In this document: piece after piece, positions 34,421-43,580 of the stretch
Layout: the number at the start of each line of letters is the position of its first letter
Position numbering within the stretch: position 1 is the stretch's first letter
NCBI GenBank assembly: GCA_047974845.1
Contig: JBKECQ010000102.1
Span: forward strand, 1-53,541
Length of the DNA: 53,541 nt
Direction of reading: 5' to 3'
From: Aminipila sp047974845
GTDB lineage: Bacteria; Bacillota; Clostridia; Peptostreptococcales; Anaerovoracaceae
Program-made: the position numbers and the translations under genes
Notes under the pieces: model-generated
Seen by the model: only the letters and a program-made list of their open reading frames with translations
The model's database searches: none
What the model was told of the DNA's origin: nothing

Positions 34421-34450
34421 AAATAGATAATAAAACTTATAAATAAAAAT

Positions 34451-34600
34451 AGGTAGCAAATCTTATTAAATATTAGGAAACAGAATTTAATGATAAAAAT
34501 AGATAGCAAATCTTATTAAATAAAAGTAAACAGAATTTAATAATAAAAAAAGGCTAAAACCTTATTAAATATAAGGAAACGAAACTTATAAATAATAGAA
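34451..34600. repeat. 50-bp tandem repeat, about three copies
   Basis: The units starting at 34451, 34501 and 34551 share aggtagcaaatcttattaaa-like openings and the later aaacagaattta-like part, with the third copy diverged. The whole 34421-34726 gap holds only these AT-rich repeats and then a TA-rich stretch with atatataaa/atatctata motifs. No gene is seen in it. Confidence 0.75.
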
Positions 34601-34726
34601 TGTTAGATATATAAACTTGCAGATATATAAATTTGTATATCTATACACTTATAGATATATACTTTAAAGACTATCACATCTTGCATATTTAACTATTTTG
34701 TGTGTTGGCTAAAATGAGGGGGAAAA

Positions 34727-35302
34727 ATGAAAAGCAGTATTAAGAAAAAAACTTATAAAGCTATATATAGACTATTGGACAGGGTTTCCCCTATAGAGGG
34801 AGACTGCGGTAAACTTTGTGGTGCAGCTTGCTGTACTTGCGGAGGAGATAGTAAAGATGAAGATGGCGTTGATTATGATTTAGGTATATATTTACTTCCG
34901 GGCGAAGAAAAAATATTTACAATGAAAGAAGAGTGGCTTAAGTGGAGCACTGAGTTAGCAGAGGATTATGATTTCCCTGACTCTTGGTTTGGTAAGGTAT
35001 ACTTTGTAAGGTGTAAGACACCTCCTGTTTGCCCTAGGGAATCAAGACCTTTGCAATGTAGGTTTTTCCCTTTGGCACCGCATCTTTCAGATGAAGGAAA
35101 ATTACAACTGATTTTATGTACATCAGATCTACCATATTCTTGTCCACTCATTTCTGACAGAATGGAATTGACTGATAGATTTATAAAGGCAACATATACA
35201 GTGTGGAATCGTTTAATAAAAGATCCTTTGATTTTTGATTTAGTGAAAATGGACTCAAATGACAGGGACTTTATGAACATTAACTATGAAGTGATTTGTT
35301 AA
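34727..35302 (+). CDS. Cys-cluster protein of the YkgJ-like type (putative metal-binding)
   Basis: The 191-residue soluble protein has an N-terminal Cys cluster (CGKLCGAACCTCGG, about 27-40) and a second cluster in CKTPPVCPRESRPLQCRFFPL (about 103-122), followed by C...SC. The RPxxCRFFP element is the mark of the zinc/iron-chelating YkgJ-type cysteine-cluster proteins, so metal or Fe-S binding is likely. The SD gaggggg precedes ATG 34727. It sits 19 nt before the giant dehydratase-activase gene, which also uses Cys-bound Fe-S clusters. A joint transcript, and perhaps a maturation or accessory role, can be proposed but not shown. Confidence 0.65.
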   Translation: MKSSIKKKTYKAIYRLLDRVSPIEGDCGKLCGAACCTCGGDSKDEDGVDYDLGIYLLPGEEKIFTMKEEWLKWSTELAEDYDFPDSWFGKVYFVRCKTPPVCPRESRPLQCRFFPLAPHLSDEGKLQLILCTSDLPYSCPLISDRMELTDRFIKATYTVWNRLIKDPLIFDLVKMDSNDRDFMNINYEVIC

Positions 35303-35321
35303 TCGGAGGGCATTATTTAAG

Positions 35322-38300
35322 ATGAAGTTAGGTATTGATGTAGGTTCAACAACAGTTAAAGTTGTACTTATGGATGATAATAATAAAATTTTGTTCAAAA
35401 GATATGAAAGACATATGTCAAATGTTTTTAATAAGGTTTCTGAACTTATAGAACAATTACATAATGAATATGGTGATATGAAAGCGCGTATGACAATAAC
35501 GGGTTCCGGCGGATTAGCATTGTCTCAGCTTTTAGACATAGCTTTTGAGCAGGAAGTAGTAGCGTGCAGTAAGGCTGTTGAAACTATGGTACCGAATACT
35601 GATGTTGTAATAGAGCTTGGCGGAGAAGACGCCAAAATTACATTTTACGGTTCAACCATAGAACAGAGAATGAATGGGACTTGTGCAGGTGGAACAGGTG
35701 CATTTATAGACCAAATGGCGGTTCTTTTAAATACAGATGCATCGGGGTTAAATGATGCGGCCAAAAAGCATGAATTAATATATCCAATTGCCGCAAGATG
35801 TGGAGTTTTTGCAAAAACAGATATTCAGCCTTTAATAAATGAAGGCGCCAATGTTTCTGATTTATCTGCATCCATATTTCAAGCGGTTGTAAATCAGACT
35901 ATAAGTGGGCTGGCCTGCGGTAGAACTATAAAAGGGAACGTTGCATTTTTAGGCGGTCCCCTTTCATTTTTATCGGAGCTTAGAAAGAGATTTATTGAAA
36001 CTTTGGGGCTAGAAGAAAAAAATGTTATTTTCCCTGAGGATTCACAGTATTTTGTTGCAATTGGTGCGGCTTTAAGTTCACAAAAACGTGAACCGCAAGA
36101 CATAAATAAAGTAGTAAATATTTTGAAAAACGCTGATGCATCACTATTATCTGAAACTAAACATACCAATCCACTGTTTGTTGATCAAAATGATTATAAT
36201 GAATTTAGGCAAAGACATGAAAAAAATAAAATTAAGAGAAAAGATATAAAGAAAGCGAAAGGTAAACTATTTCTTGGAATAGATGCCGGCTCAACAACTA
36301 CAAAAGCAGCTTTGATAGACAATGATAAAAACCTTCTTTATTCTTATTACAGAAATAATGAGGGTAAGCCCTTGGAAGCAACTATGGCAATGCTTAAAGA
36401 GCTGTACAGCTTGTTGCCTGAAAATGTTACAATTTCTAATGCAACAGCAACAGGTTATGGAGAAGGCTTATTAAGAGCAGCCTTTAATGTTGACCTTGGT
36501 GAAATAGAAACAATGGCTCATTACAAGGCGGCAGAATCATTTTTAGAGGGAGTACAATTCATTCTTGATATAGGTGGTCAGGATATGAAGTGTATGAAGA
36601 TAAGAGACGGTGCTATTTACAACATTATGTTGAATGAAGCCTGCTCTTCAGGCTGTGGTTCATTCATAGAGACCTACGCAAAATCGGTTAATATGGATGT
36701 TCAGGATTTCGCAAAAGAAGCTTTATTTGCTAAGTCCCCGGTTGATTTAGGTACTAGATGTACTGTATTTATGAATTCAAAAGTAAAGCAATCACAAAAA
36801 GAAGGGGCATCTATTGGTGATATTTCAGCGGGTCTTTCATATTCAGTCATAAAAAACGCTTTATATAAAGTAATTAAGCTGAGAAATACTGAGGAAGCCG
36901 GAGAAAAGATTGTAGTTCAAGGGGGCACCTTTTTAAATGATGCAGTACTTAGGAGTATAGAGAAAATCCTAAATAAAGAGGTTGTGCGACCTGATATTGC
37001 CGGAATAATGGGAGCCTATGGCGCTGCATTAATAGCAAAAGAGCATTATGTTGAAGGTACGGAATCTTCAATTATAAAGTTGCAGGATATGGAATTATTC
37101 ACAGTAAGAAATACTCATACAAGATGTAAGGGTTGTGAAAATCAATGTATGCTTACTATAAATATGTTTAACAGCGGTGCTAAATTCATAACGGGTAACA
37201 GATGTGAAAAAGGCGCTGGAAGGGAAGAAGAGTCAGACTCTATACCAAATTTATATCAATATAAATATAAGAGACTGTTCTCATATTCGCCTATCGCTCC
37301 AAGGTATGCAAAGCGTGGAGTTGTGGGAATTCCAAGAGTATTAAATATGTATGAAAATTATCCTTTCTGGTTCACATTCTTTACTACCTTGGGCTTTAGC
37401 GTTGCACTATCAGCACCGTCTTCAAAGGCATTATACGAACAGGGAATGGACACTATTCCCTCAGATACAGCTTGTTATCCTGCAAAAATGGTGCATGGAC
37501 ATATAAAATGGCTTGTAGATCAAGGGATTAAGTGGATTTTTTATCCAAGTATTAATCATGAAATGAATGAGGATGAAACGGCACCAAATCATTATAATTG
37601 TCCTATTGTAGCAACCTATCCGGAAGTTATAGGAAGCAATATGGATGAATTGTTCTTAGAGAATGATGTTACTTTCTCTCATCCATTCTTACCTTATGAT
37701 GATGAGCTTGGTCTTGCAAAAGAGCTATATAATGAGTTGAAACATTTAGGTATAACATATACTGAAATCGGAAAAGCTGTTGTTAAGGCCAGAACAGAAA
37801 ACAAGAAGTTCAAAGATGACATAAAGAAGCAAGGAGCCGCAGCTATTCGATTTGCAAAAAACAATAAGAAGAAGTGTATAGTACTATCCGGAAGACCATA
37901 TCATGTGGATCCGGAAATAAACCATGGAATAGATAAATTAATAACAACTTTTGATATGGTAGTTCTTACAGAAGATTCAGTTGCGCATTTAGCTAAATTA
38001 AATAGGCCACTCAGGGTTCTTGACCAGTGGATGTATCATTCAAGATTATATAAAGCTGCCATAATGGCCAGTAAGGATGATGATATTGAGCTAGTTCAAT
38101 TAAACTCTTTTGGTTGTGGACTTGATGCAGTTACCACTGATCAGGTTGAAGAAATAATGAAAAACAGCAACAATATGTATACTGTTTTGAAAATAGATGA
38201 GGGTACCAACTTAGGTGCGGCTAAAATAAGAATTCGTTCGCTAAAGGCAGCAATAGAAGAAAGAGAAAAGAGCAATATTAAGCACACGGATTGCGATAAT

Positions 38301-39569
38301 AAGTTCATAAGAAAAGTTTTTACCAGAGAAATGAGAAAAGACTATACTATACTTATTCCTCAGATGGCACCAATACATTTTCAGTTTATTGTTCCCGCAT
38401 TAGAAAGAAGTGGCTATAAAGTTCAATTGCTACCTACAGTTGATAAAAATGCTGTTGAAGAAGGTCTGCGTTATATTAACAACGATGCTTGTTATCCAAC
38501 CATAGTAACCTTAGGTCAAATTATTTCTGAATTAAAGTCAGGGAAATATGATTTAGACAAAACAGCCGTATTTATGTCACAAACCGGTGGTGGTTGTAGA
38601 GCCAGCAACTACGTTGCAATGCTCAGAAAAGCATTAATAGATTTAAGAATGGAACAAATCCCTGTTATATCATTTAACTTGGTAGGACTTGAAAAAAACA
38701 GCGGATTTAAATTGACTTTACCTATTATTAAGAGAATTTTGATTGCCGCTGTTTACGGTGACACATTGATGAGAGTTCTTTATGCCACAAGACCATACGA
38801 ACAAGTACCGGGCTCAGCAAATGAGCTATATGAAAAATGGGTTAAAATCATAGATAAAAATATTAGAAATGGAAGTATCGTAAGCTTTAAAAGAACTATA
38901 AAACAGCTTGTAAAAGACTTTGATAACCTGCCGCTTACTGACATTAAAAAGCCTAAGGTGGGCGTCGTGGGAGAGATACTGGTTAAATATCATCCAAATG
39001 CTAACAATGATATAGTAAATATTATTGAGAAAGAAGGAGGAGAGGCTGTTGTTCTTGATTTGATTGACTTCTTCTTATATGGTATGCACAGTAAGGAATT
39101 TAACTTTAAACATTTATCGGGTAAATATAGTACTATGGTGGTAAACAAAATGGCAAAGGGCTTAATTGAATGGTTTAGAGAGCCAGCAAGAAAAGCTTTA
39201 AAACAAAGTAACAGATTTGATGCTCCTCATCATATTGAGGATACCGCTAAAAAGGCTGAGCAGCTTATTTCCCTAGGAAACCAATGCGGAGAAGGCTGGC
39301 TTTTGACAGGTGAAATGATTGAACTTATTGACAGCGGAGTAACAAATATTGCTTGTTTACAGCCATTTGGTTGTTTACCAAATCACGTAACAGGTAAGGG
39401 TATGATGAAGGCCTTAAGACAGTATGATAGATTTGCAAATATAGTTGCAGTTGACTATGACCCGGGTGCCAGCGATGTAAACCAATTGAACAGAATAAAG
39501 CTTATGATGGCCACCGCATATAAAAATATGGAAAAGGTCGATTGCAATTCAGCAGAAAAGGTTGTATAA
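35322..39569 (+). CDS. Giant 2-hydroxyacyl-CoA dehydratase activase/HgdB-like fusion protein
   Basis: The 1415-residue protein fuses two BadF/BcrA-type ASKHA ATPase modules with dehydratase-like parts. Module 1 (about 1-255) opens MKLGIDVGSTTVKVV and has the cluster cysteines in NGTCAGGTGAF and ARCGVFAKTD. Module 2 (about 315-575) opens FLGIDAGSTTTKAALID, with ACSSGCGSF and TRCTVFMNS. Then come a Cys-rich CKGCENQC segment (about 603), a DUF2229-type region and a C-terminal HgdB/FldB-like region. ASKHA activators inject electrons into dehydratase Fe-S proteins on ATP hydrolysis. Here both are on one chain, a conserved clostridial giant of unknown substrate. The SD cggagggc precedes ATG 35322. 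No CoA-transferase or dedicated dehydratase subunit is adjacent. Confidence 0.88.
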   Translation: MKLGIDVGSTTVKVVLMDDNNKILFKRYERHMSNVFNKVSELIEQLHNEYGDMKARMTITGSGGLALSQLLDIAFEQEVVACSKAVETMVPNTDVVIELGGEDAKITFYGSTIEQRMNGTCAGGTGAFIDQMAVLLNTDASGLNDAAKKHELIYPIAARCGVFAKTDIQPLINEGANVSDLSASIFQAVVNQTISGLACGRTIKGNVAFLGGPLSFLSELRKRFIETLGLEEKNVIFPEDSQYFVAIGAALSSQKREPQDINKVVNILKNADASLLSETKHTNPLFVDQNDYNEFRQRHEKNKIKRKDIKKAKGKLFLGIDAGSTTTKAALIDNDKNLLYSYYRNNEGKPLEATMAMLKELYSLLPENVTISNATATGYGEGLLRAAFNVDLGEIETMAHYKAAESFLEGVQFILDIGGQDMKCMKIRDGAIYNIMLNEACSSGCGSFIETYAKSVNMDVQDFAKEALFAKSPVDLGTRCTVFMNSKVKQSQKEGASIGDISAGLSYSVIKNALYKVIKLRNTEEAGEKIVVQGGTFLNDAVLRSIEKILNKEVVRPDIAGIMGAYGAALIAKEHYVEGTESSIIKLQDMELFTVRNTHTRCKGCENQCMLTINMFNSGAKFITGNRCEKGAGREEESDSIPNLYQYKYKRLFSYSPIAPRYAKRGVVGIPRVLNMYENYPFWFTFFTTLGFSVALSAPSSKALYEQGMDTIPSDTACYPAKMVHGHIKWLVDQGIKWIFYPSINHEMNEDETAPNHYNCPIVATYPEVIGSNMDELFLENDVTFSHPFLPYDDELGLAKELYNELKHLGITYTEIGKAVVKARTENKKFKDDIKKQGAAAIRFAKNNKKKCIVLSGRPYHVDPEINHGIDKLITTFDMVVLTEDSVAHLAKLNRPLRVLDQWMYHSRLYKAAIMASKDDDIELVQLNSFGCGLDAVTTDQVEEIMKNSNNMYTVLKIDEGTNLGAAKIRIRSLKAAIEEREKSNIKHTDCDNKFIRKVFTREMRKDYTILIPQMAPIHFQFIVPALERSGYKVQLLPTVDKNAVEEGLRYINNDACYPTIVTLGQIISELKSGKYDLDKTAVFMSQTGGGCRASNYVAMLRKALIDLRMEQIPVISFNLVGLEKNSGFKLTLPIIKRILIAAVYGDTLMRVLYATRPYEQVPGSANELYEKWVKIIDKNIRNGSIVSFKRTIKQLVKDFDNLPLTDIKKPKVGVVGEILVKYHPNANNDIVNIIEKEGGEAVVLDLIDFFLYGMHSKEFNFKHLSGKYSTMVVNKMAKGLIEWFREPARKALKQSNRFDAPHHIEDTAKKAEQLISLGNQCGEGWLLTGEMIELIDSGVTNIACLQPFGCLPNHVTGKGMMKALRQYDRFANIVAVDYDPGASDVNQLNRIKLMMATAYKNMEKVDCNSAEKVV

Positions 39570-39609
39570 TATTTAAGGCAAAAATTAAACAAAGTTAGGA
39601 GGTGTCTCC

Positions 39610-40341
39610 ATGGGAAGACACGGTACAATTGCAGGACGTAAAGCAGCACAGGATTCAAAAAGAGCTGCAATATTTACAAAGTATGCCAGAGCTATTACTG
39701 TAGCCGCTAAAAATGGCGGTGACCCTGAATATAATGCATCACTAAAAGTAGCTATTGAAAAAGCTAAAGCTATTAACCTTCCAAATGATAACATTAATAG
39801 AGCTATCAAAAAAGGTACAGGCGAACTTGAAGGTGAAACATATGAAGAACTCAATTTTGAAGGTTATGGTGTAGGAGGAGTTGCTGTTATCGTTGAAGCG
39901 TTAACAGATAATAAGAATAGAACTACAGCTTCAGTTAGATCAACATTTGATAAATATGGCGGTAACCTTGGAGCTCCGGGATGTGTATCATATATGTTTG
40001 CAAGAAAAGGCGTTATTATTATAGAGAAGACTGATGATATAGTTGAAGACTCTCTAATGGAAGCTGCTCTTGAAGCAGGAGCTGAAGACATGATTGTTCA
40101 TGAGGATGCTTTTGAAATACAAACAGAACCTGCGGCATATACAGATGTTCACAGTGCATTAACAAAGGCAGGGTATGAGCTTCTTGAATCAGAAATTGAA
40201 TATGTTCCATCAATGGAATCTGCTCCAACTGACGAGCACGACATAAAGAAGCTTAAAAAGATGATTGACATCTTAGAAGATAATGATGATGTTCAAAAAG
40301 TACATCACAACTGCTCACTTGACTTAGAGGACTATGAATAA
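39610..40341 (+). CDS. yebC: YebC/PmpR-family protein
   Basis: The 243-residue cytoplasmic protein contains all three YebC domains: the N-terminal MGRHGTIAGRKAAQDSKRAA helix bundle, KAKAINLPNDNINRAIKKG, and the central YEGYG-type stretch (here NFEGYGVGGVAVIVEALTDN). The family was long annotated as a transcriptional regulator; more recent work links members to translation through polyproline stretches. The strong SD taggaggtg precedes ATG 39610. A 14-bp terminator closes the transcript. It probably forms an operon with nothing downstream. Confidence 0.93.
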   Translation: MGRHGTIAGRKAAQDSKRAAIFTKYARAITVAAKNGGDPEYNASLKVAIEKAKAINLPNDNINRAIKKGTGELEGETYEELNFEGYGVGGVAVIVEALTDNKNRTTASVRSTFDKYGGNLGAPGCVSYMFARKGVIIIEKTDDIVEDSLMEAALEAGAEDMIVHEDAFEIQTEPAAYTDVHSALTKAGYELLESEIEYVPSMESAPTDEHDIKKLKKMIDILEDNDDVQKVHHNCSLDLEDYE

Positions 40342-40433
40342 TTAAATAATATATAAAATATATAATAAATATATATTTATTAATTAATTATATGTTTGAA
40401 TCTATGTAATAAGTGGCACTCATGAATTAATAG

Positions 40434-40480
40434 AATCCCATTTCTTTGATAATATTATTATTAAAGAAATGGGATTTTTT
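40434..40480 (+). terminator. Strong intrinsic terminator after yebC
   Basis: A perfect 14-bp stem pairs aatcccatttcttt (40434-40447) with aaagaaatgggatt (40463-40476), and T6 ends at 40480. The rest of the 40342-40663 gap is AT-rich, with no gene seen. Confidence 0.9.
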
Positions 40481-40663
40481 AGTGCAAAAAAACCAAATAT
40501 TAATGCTATTTCCTTTTTGATATACAAAATTATTTAATATTTATTAAAAATATAAAGAAATCATAAGAATTAGTTAAGCTTTCCTTAATATTTTTATTTT
40601 ATTCTATTATATAAAGCGCAGGGGTTAGTTTTGTGTATGATTATGAAGGGGGATGAAATAAAT

Positions 40664-42181
40664 ATGAACGTGCTTCAACTAATAAAGGATTATGCAAATG
40701 AAAATCCTTTAAAAAAGGTGATGATATCAGGAGATGAAGAGCTTACTTATAAGCAGCTGGATTTAGCTTCCGATCATCTTGCATCTTATATAGAGTGTAA
40801 ATGCGGGCAAAATAAAAGCCCAATTGCAGTTTATGGACATAAGTCAATTTATATGCTGATTTCTATGATTGCTTGTGTTAAATCGGGGAGAGCATATTGC
40901 CCTATAGATATATCCTGGCCGGATATTAGAGTGCAGGCAATATTGGATAAAATGGATTCTCCAATAGTCTTAGCTACAGAGAGGCTGACTTGTAATTTTT
41001 CGGAAATCATAAATGTTGATGAAATTAAAAGCTATATAGAGTTTAAAGAAGAGAAAAATACTTCCCATATGTGGGTAAAAGGTGATGATATCTTTTACAT
41101 TCTTTTTACATCGGGAAGTAGTGGGGAGCCTAAAGGTGTAGAAATTACTAGTGACTGCCTAAATAATTTTATAAAGTGGTCTATAGCTTTAGGAAACTCA
41201 GAACAGGAAAAGAGGGGAAAGGTTTTCTTAAATCAAGCACCTTTTTCTTTTGATTTGTCAGTTATGGACTTGTACACTTGCATGGCTAGCGGAGGAACTC
41301 TTTGGGCATTATCCAAGGAAACCCAAAACAGTTACTCATTATTGATGAACTCATTGAAAGACTCAAATACAAATATTTGGGTTTCTACTCCATCATTTGC
41401 AGAGTTGTGCTTGGCGGAAAAAAAGTTTGATGAAATATTGATGCCTAAGCTTGAATACTTCTTTTTTTGTGGAGAAACTCTAACTCCTTCTACAGTAAAA
41501 AAGCTTCAAAACAGATTTCCAAAATCTAAAATTATTAATACTTATGGGCCTACAGAATCTACAGTAGCAGTAACTGGAGTTGAGATAACAGAAGAGCTAT
41601 GTAGTCAATGCGATACTCTCCCTGTTGGTAGAGTAAAGGATGGCAGCTTTATAGAAATTCAAGATGCCAATGGAGAGGCTGTAGGTAATGATAGAAGTGG
41701 CGAAATAGTAATCTGGGGAAACACAGTTGCAAATGGATATTACAAAATGCCTGAAAAAACTGATTTAGTGTTTTTGAAGAAGGAAGAAGGGGAGTTTACA
41801 AAGGGGTATCGAACAGGTGATGAGGGTTACCTCTCAGATGGAATGCTATATTACTGCGGGAGAATGGACTCTCAGGTTAAGCTACACGGATATAGAATAG
41901 AAATACAAGACATTGAGAACAACCTATTAAAATTGAAAAATGTTGAAAGAGCAGTAGTTCTTCCAAATATAAAGGAAGGCAAAGTAAGAAGTTTGTCTGC
42001 CTATGTTATTTGCAGTGAAAAAATTTCTAATGCTACGGAAAAAATGATTTCTTTAAAAAACTCTTTAAAAAAATATCTACCGGATTATATGATACCTAAA
42101 AAAATTGTCTTTGTTGATGACATTCCAGTAAATAATAATGGAAAAATTGACCGCAAAGCCCTAGGGGGAGTTTTCAAATGA
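40664..42181 (+). CDS. dltA: D-alanine--carrier protein ligase DltA
   Basis: This adenylating enzyme loads D-alanine as AMP ester and then thioester onto DltC. The 505 residues show the adenylation motifs in order: A3 LFTSGSSGEPKGVEIT (about 160), A5 INTYGPTESTVAVTG (about 293), A7 YRTGDEG (about 384) and A10 NNNGKIDRKAL at the C-terminus. Starts at 40631 (TTG), 40637 and 40643 are in frame upstream. ATG 40664 fits the family N-terminus and follows aaggggg, though with a long 11-nt spacing. The ATGA overlap with dltB shows coupling. An unrelated NRPS-type ligase is unlikely given dltB, dltC and dltD. Confidence 0.93.
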   Translation: MNVLQLIKDYANENPLKKVMISGDEELTYKQLDLASDHLASYIECKCGQNKSPIAVYGHKSIYMLISMIACVKSGRAYCPIDISWPDIRVQAILDKMDSPIVLATERLTCNFSEIINVDEIKSYIEFKEEKNTSHMWVKGDDIFYILFTSGSSGEPKGVEITSDCLNNFIKWSIALGNSEQEKRGKVFLNQAPFSFDLSVMDLYTCMASGGTLWALSKETQNSYSLLMNSLKDSNTNIWVSTPSFAELCLAEKKFDEILMPKLEYFFFCGETLTPSTVKKLQNRFPKSKIINTYGPTESTVAVTGVEITEELCSQCDTLPVGRVKDGSFIEIQDANGEAVGNDRSGEIVIWGNTVANGYYKMPEKTDLVFLKKEEGEFTKGYRTGDEGYLSDGMLYYCGRMDSQVKLHGYRIEIQDIENNLLKLKNVERAVVLPNIKEGKVRSLSAYVICSEKISNATEKMISLKNSLKKYLPDYMIPKKIVFVDDIPVNNNGKIDRKALGGVFK

Positions 42182-43257
42182 CGTTATACCAAGGCTATAT
42201 CTTTTATGTTTGCTTAGTAATAGCACTGCTTCCGGCAGTAGTACTAGGTATAATGGGAAGAAATCTAAAAAATTATTGCTTATTTATTTCTATTGTATTT
42301 ATTGGCTTAGCCATGGTTGGCGATGTTAATCAATTAGTAAGTTTCGTATTTTTCTTCTGTATAGAACTATTCATAGCAAAGGGATACCTTGTTTTAAGAA
42401 AGAAATACGGCAGAAATGAAAAGCTATATTATCTGGCAGTTTTTTTGAGCATCATGCCTCTTGTCTTAAACAAAGTTTCAGCGGTATTTAGCTTAAATGT
42501 GTTTGGAATATTGGGGATTTCTTATGTAACGTTTAGAACGGTACAGATTGTAATCGAAACATATGATGGAATAATAGTAGATATACCTACTTTAGAATAT
42601 GCTGGATTTATTTTATTTTTCCCTTCCTTAAGCAGTGGCCCTATTGACAGAAGTCGTAGGTTTCATGAGGATTGGGACAAAGTGTATTCAAGGGAAGAGT
42701 ATCTTGAAATGGTATCCACGGGAATATTAAAAATTCTTGTGGGAATGATTTATAAATTAATTTTAGCTGTAGAGTTTTATAAAATGATGAACTTCTTTGA
42801 TGGTGATAAATGGTACTTTTATATAGGGTACGGATATTTATATGGATTCTATTTATTTTTCGACTTTGCAGGTTATAGTTTAATGGCCATTGGAACCAGC
42901 TATATATTAGGAATAAAAACTCCGGACAACTTTAAACGTCCATTTATGGCTATAAATATTCAAGAGTTTTGGAATTGCTGGCACATTACATTATCTCACT
43001 GGTTTAGAGATTTTATTTTCTCACGATTTATCATGAAATGTGTTAAAAATAAATGGTTTTCAACAAGATTGCAAAGGGCTTCAATGGGCTTTATTGTCAA
43101 TATGCTGATTATGGGGATGTGGCATGGGCTTACCCCGGCATATTTAATTTATGGGCTTTACCATGGAGTGCTTTTAGCAATCAATGAAGTTTATCAAAAA
43201 AAGTCACAGTTTTATAAGAAAAATAAAGATAAGAAAATATACAAATTCATATCATGA
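42178..43257 (+). CDS. dltB: D-alanyl transfer membrane protein DltB (MBOAT)
   Basis: This 359-residue polytopic membrane acyltransferase takes D-alanine from DltC and passes it outward. MBOAT features are FFPSLSSGPIDRSRRF, YGFYLFFDFAGYSLMAIG, FWNCWHITLSHWFRD and the invariant His in GMWHGLTPAYL. It is a little shorter than the usual 390-400 residues, mainly at the N-terminus and in loops. Unlike the AlgI-like protein of this window it has no C-terminal FxYxxF tail (it ends YKFIS). That role falls to the separate DltX. It overlaps dltA by 4 nt. Confidence 0.93.
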   Translation: MTLYQGYIFYVCLVIALLPAVVLGIMGRNLKNYCLFISIVFIGLAMVGDVNQLVSFVFFFCIELFIAKGYLVLRKKYGRNEKLYYLAVFLSIMPLVLNKVSAVFSLNVFGILGISYVTFRTVQIVIETYDGIIVDIPTLEYAGFILFFPSLSSGPIDRSRRFHEDWDKVYSREEYLEMVSTGILKILVGMIYKLILAVEFYKMMNFFDGDKWYFYIGYGYLYGFYLFFDFAGYSLMAIGTSYILGIKTPDNFKRPFMAINIQEFWNCWHITLSHWFRDFIFSRFIMKCVKNKWFSTRLQRASMGFIVNMLIMGMWHGLTPAYLIYGLYHGVLLAINEVYQKKSQFYKKNKDKKIYKFIS

Positions 43258-43340
43258 TTTGTTACATTACAACTTGTTATGTTTGGTTTCTTAATATTTT
43301 CAGGAAAGCTTTTTTAAGCTGAATTAAAGGGAGGATTAAA

Positions 43341-43580
43341 ATGAAAGAAAAGGTTTTAAATATATTGGAAGATATTTGTGAAGACGGTATTGTAAAAGAA
43401 GAATTAGATATAGATTTAATGAAGAGTGGTTTAATGGATTCTTTAGCATTTGCTGAATTATTAGCTTTATTAGAGGAAGAACTTGGGATTATATTGTCAC
43501 CTTCGGAATTTCAACGTGAGGACTTGAATACTCCAGCTAAGATCATTGAAATAGTAGAGGCGAAAGGATTGGAACAGTGA
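43341..43580 (+). CDS. dltC: D-alanyl carrier protein DltC
   Basis: This 79-residue acyl-carrier-type protein has the phosphopantetheine Ser in GLMDSLAFAEL (residue about 34). The acidic helices and normal length are as expected. The SD gggagg precedes ATG 43341. An 83-nt spacer with a small hairpin (agctt/aagct) separates it from dltB, which may allow a different expression level of the carrier. Its stop overlaps the GTG start of dltD (GTGA). Confidence 0.93.
   Translation: MKEKVLNILEDICEDGIVKEELDIDLMKSGLMDSLAFAELLALLEEELGIILSPSEFQREDLNTPAKIIEIVEAKGLEQ

Noticed and set aside
39602..39621. Hairpin gtgtct/agacac around the yebC start codon
   Set aside because: The pairing falls in codons for the universally conserved MGRHG start and has a bulge; it may be chance.
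40631..40663. Longer dltA N-terminus from TTG 40631
   Set aside because: The extra 11 residues do not fit the DltA N-terminus, and the aaggggg SD lies downstream of that start.
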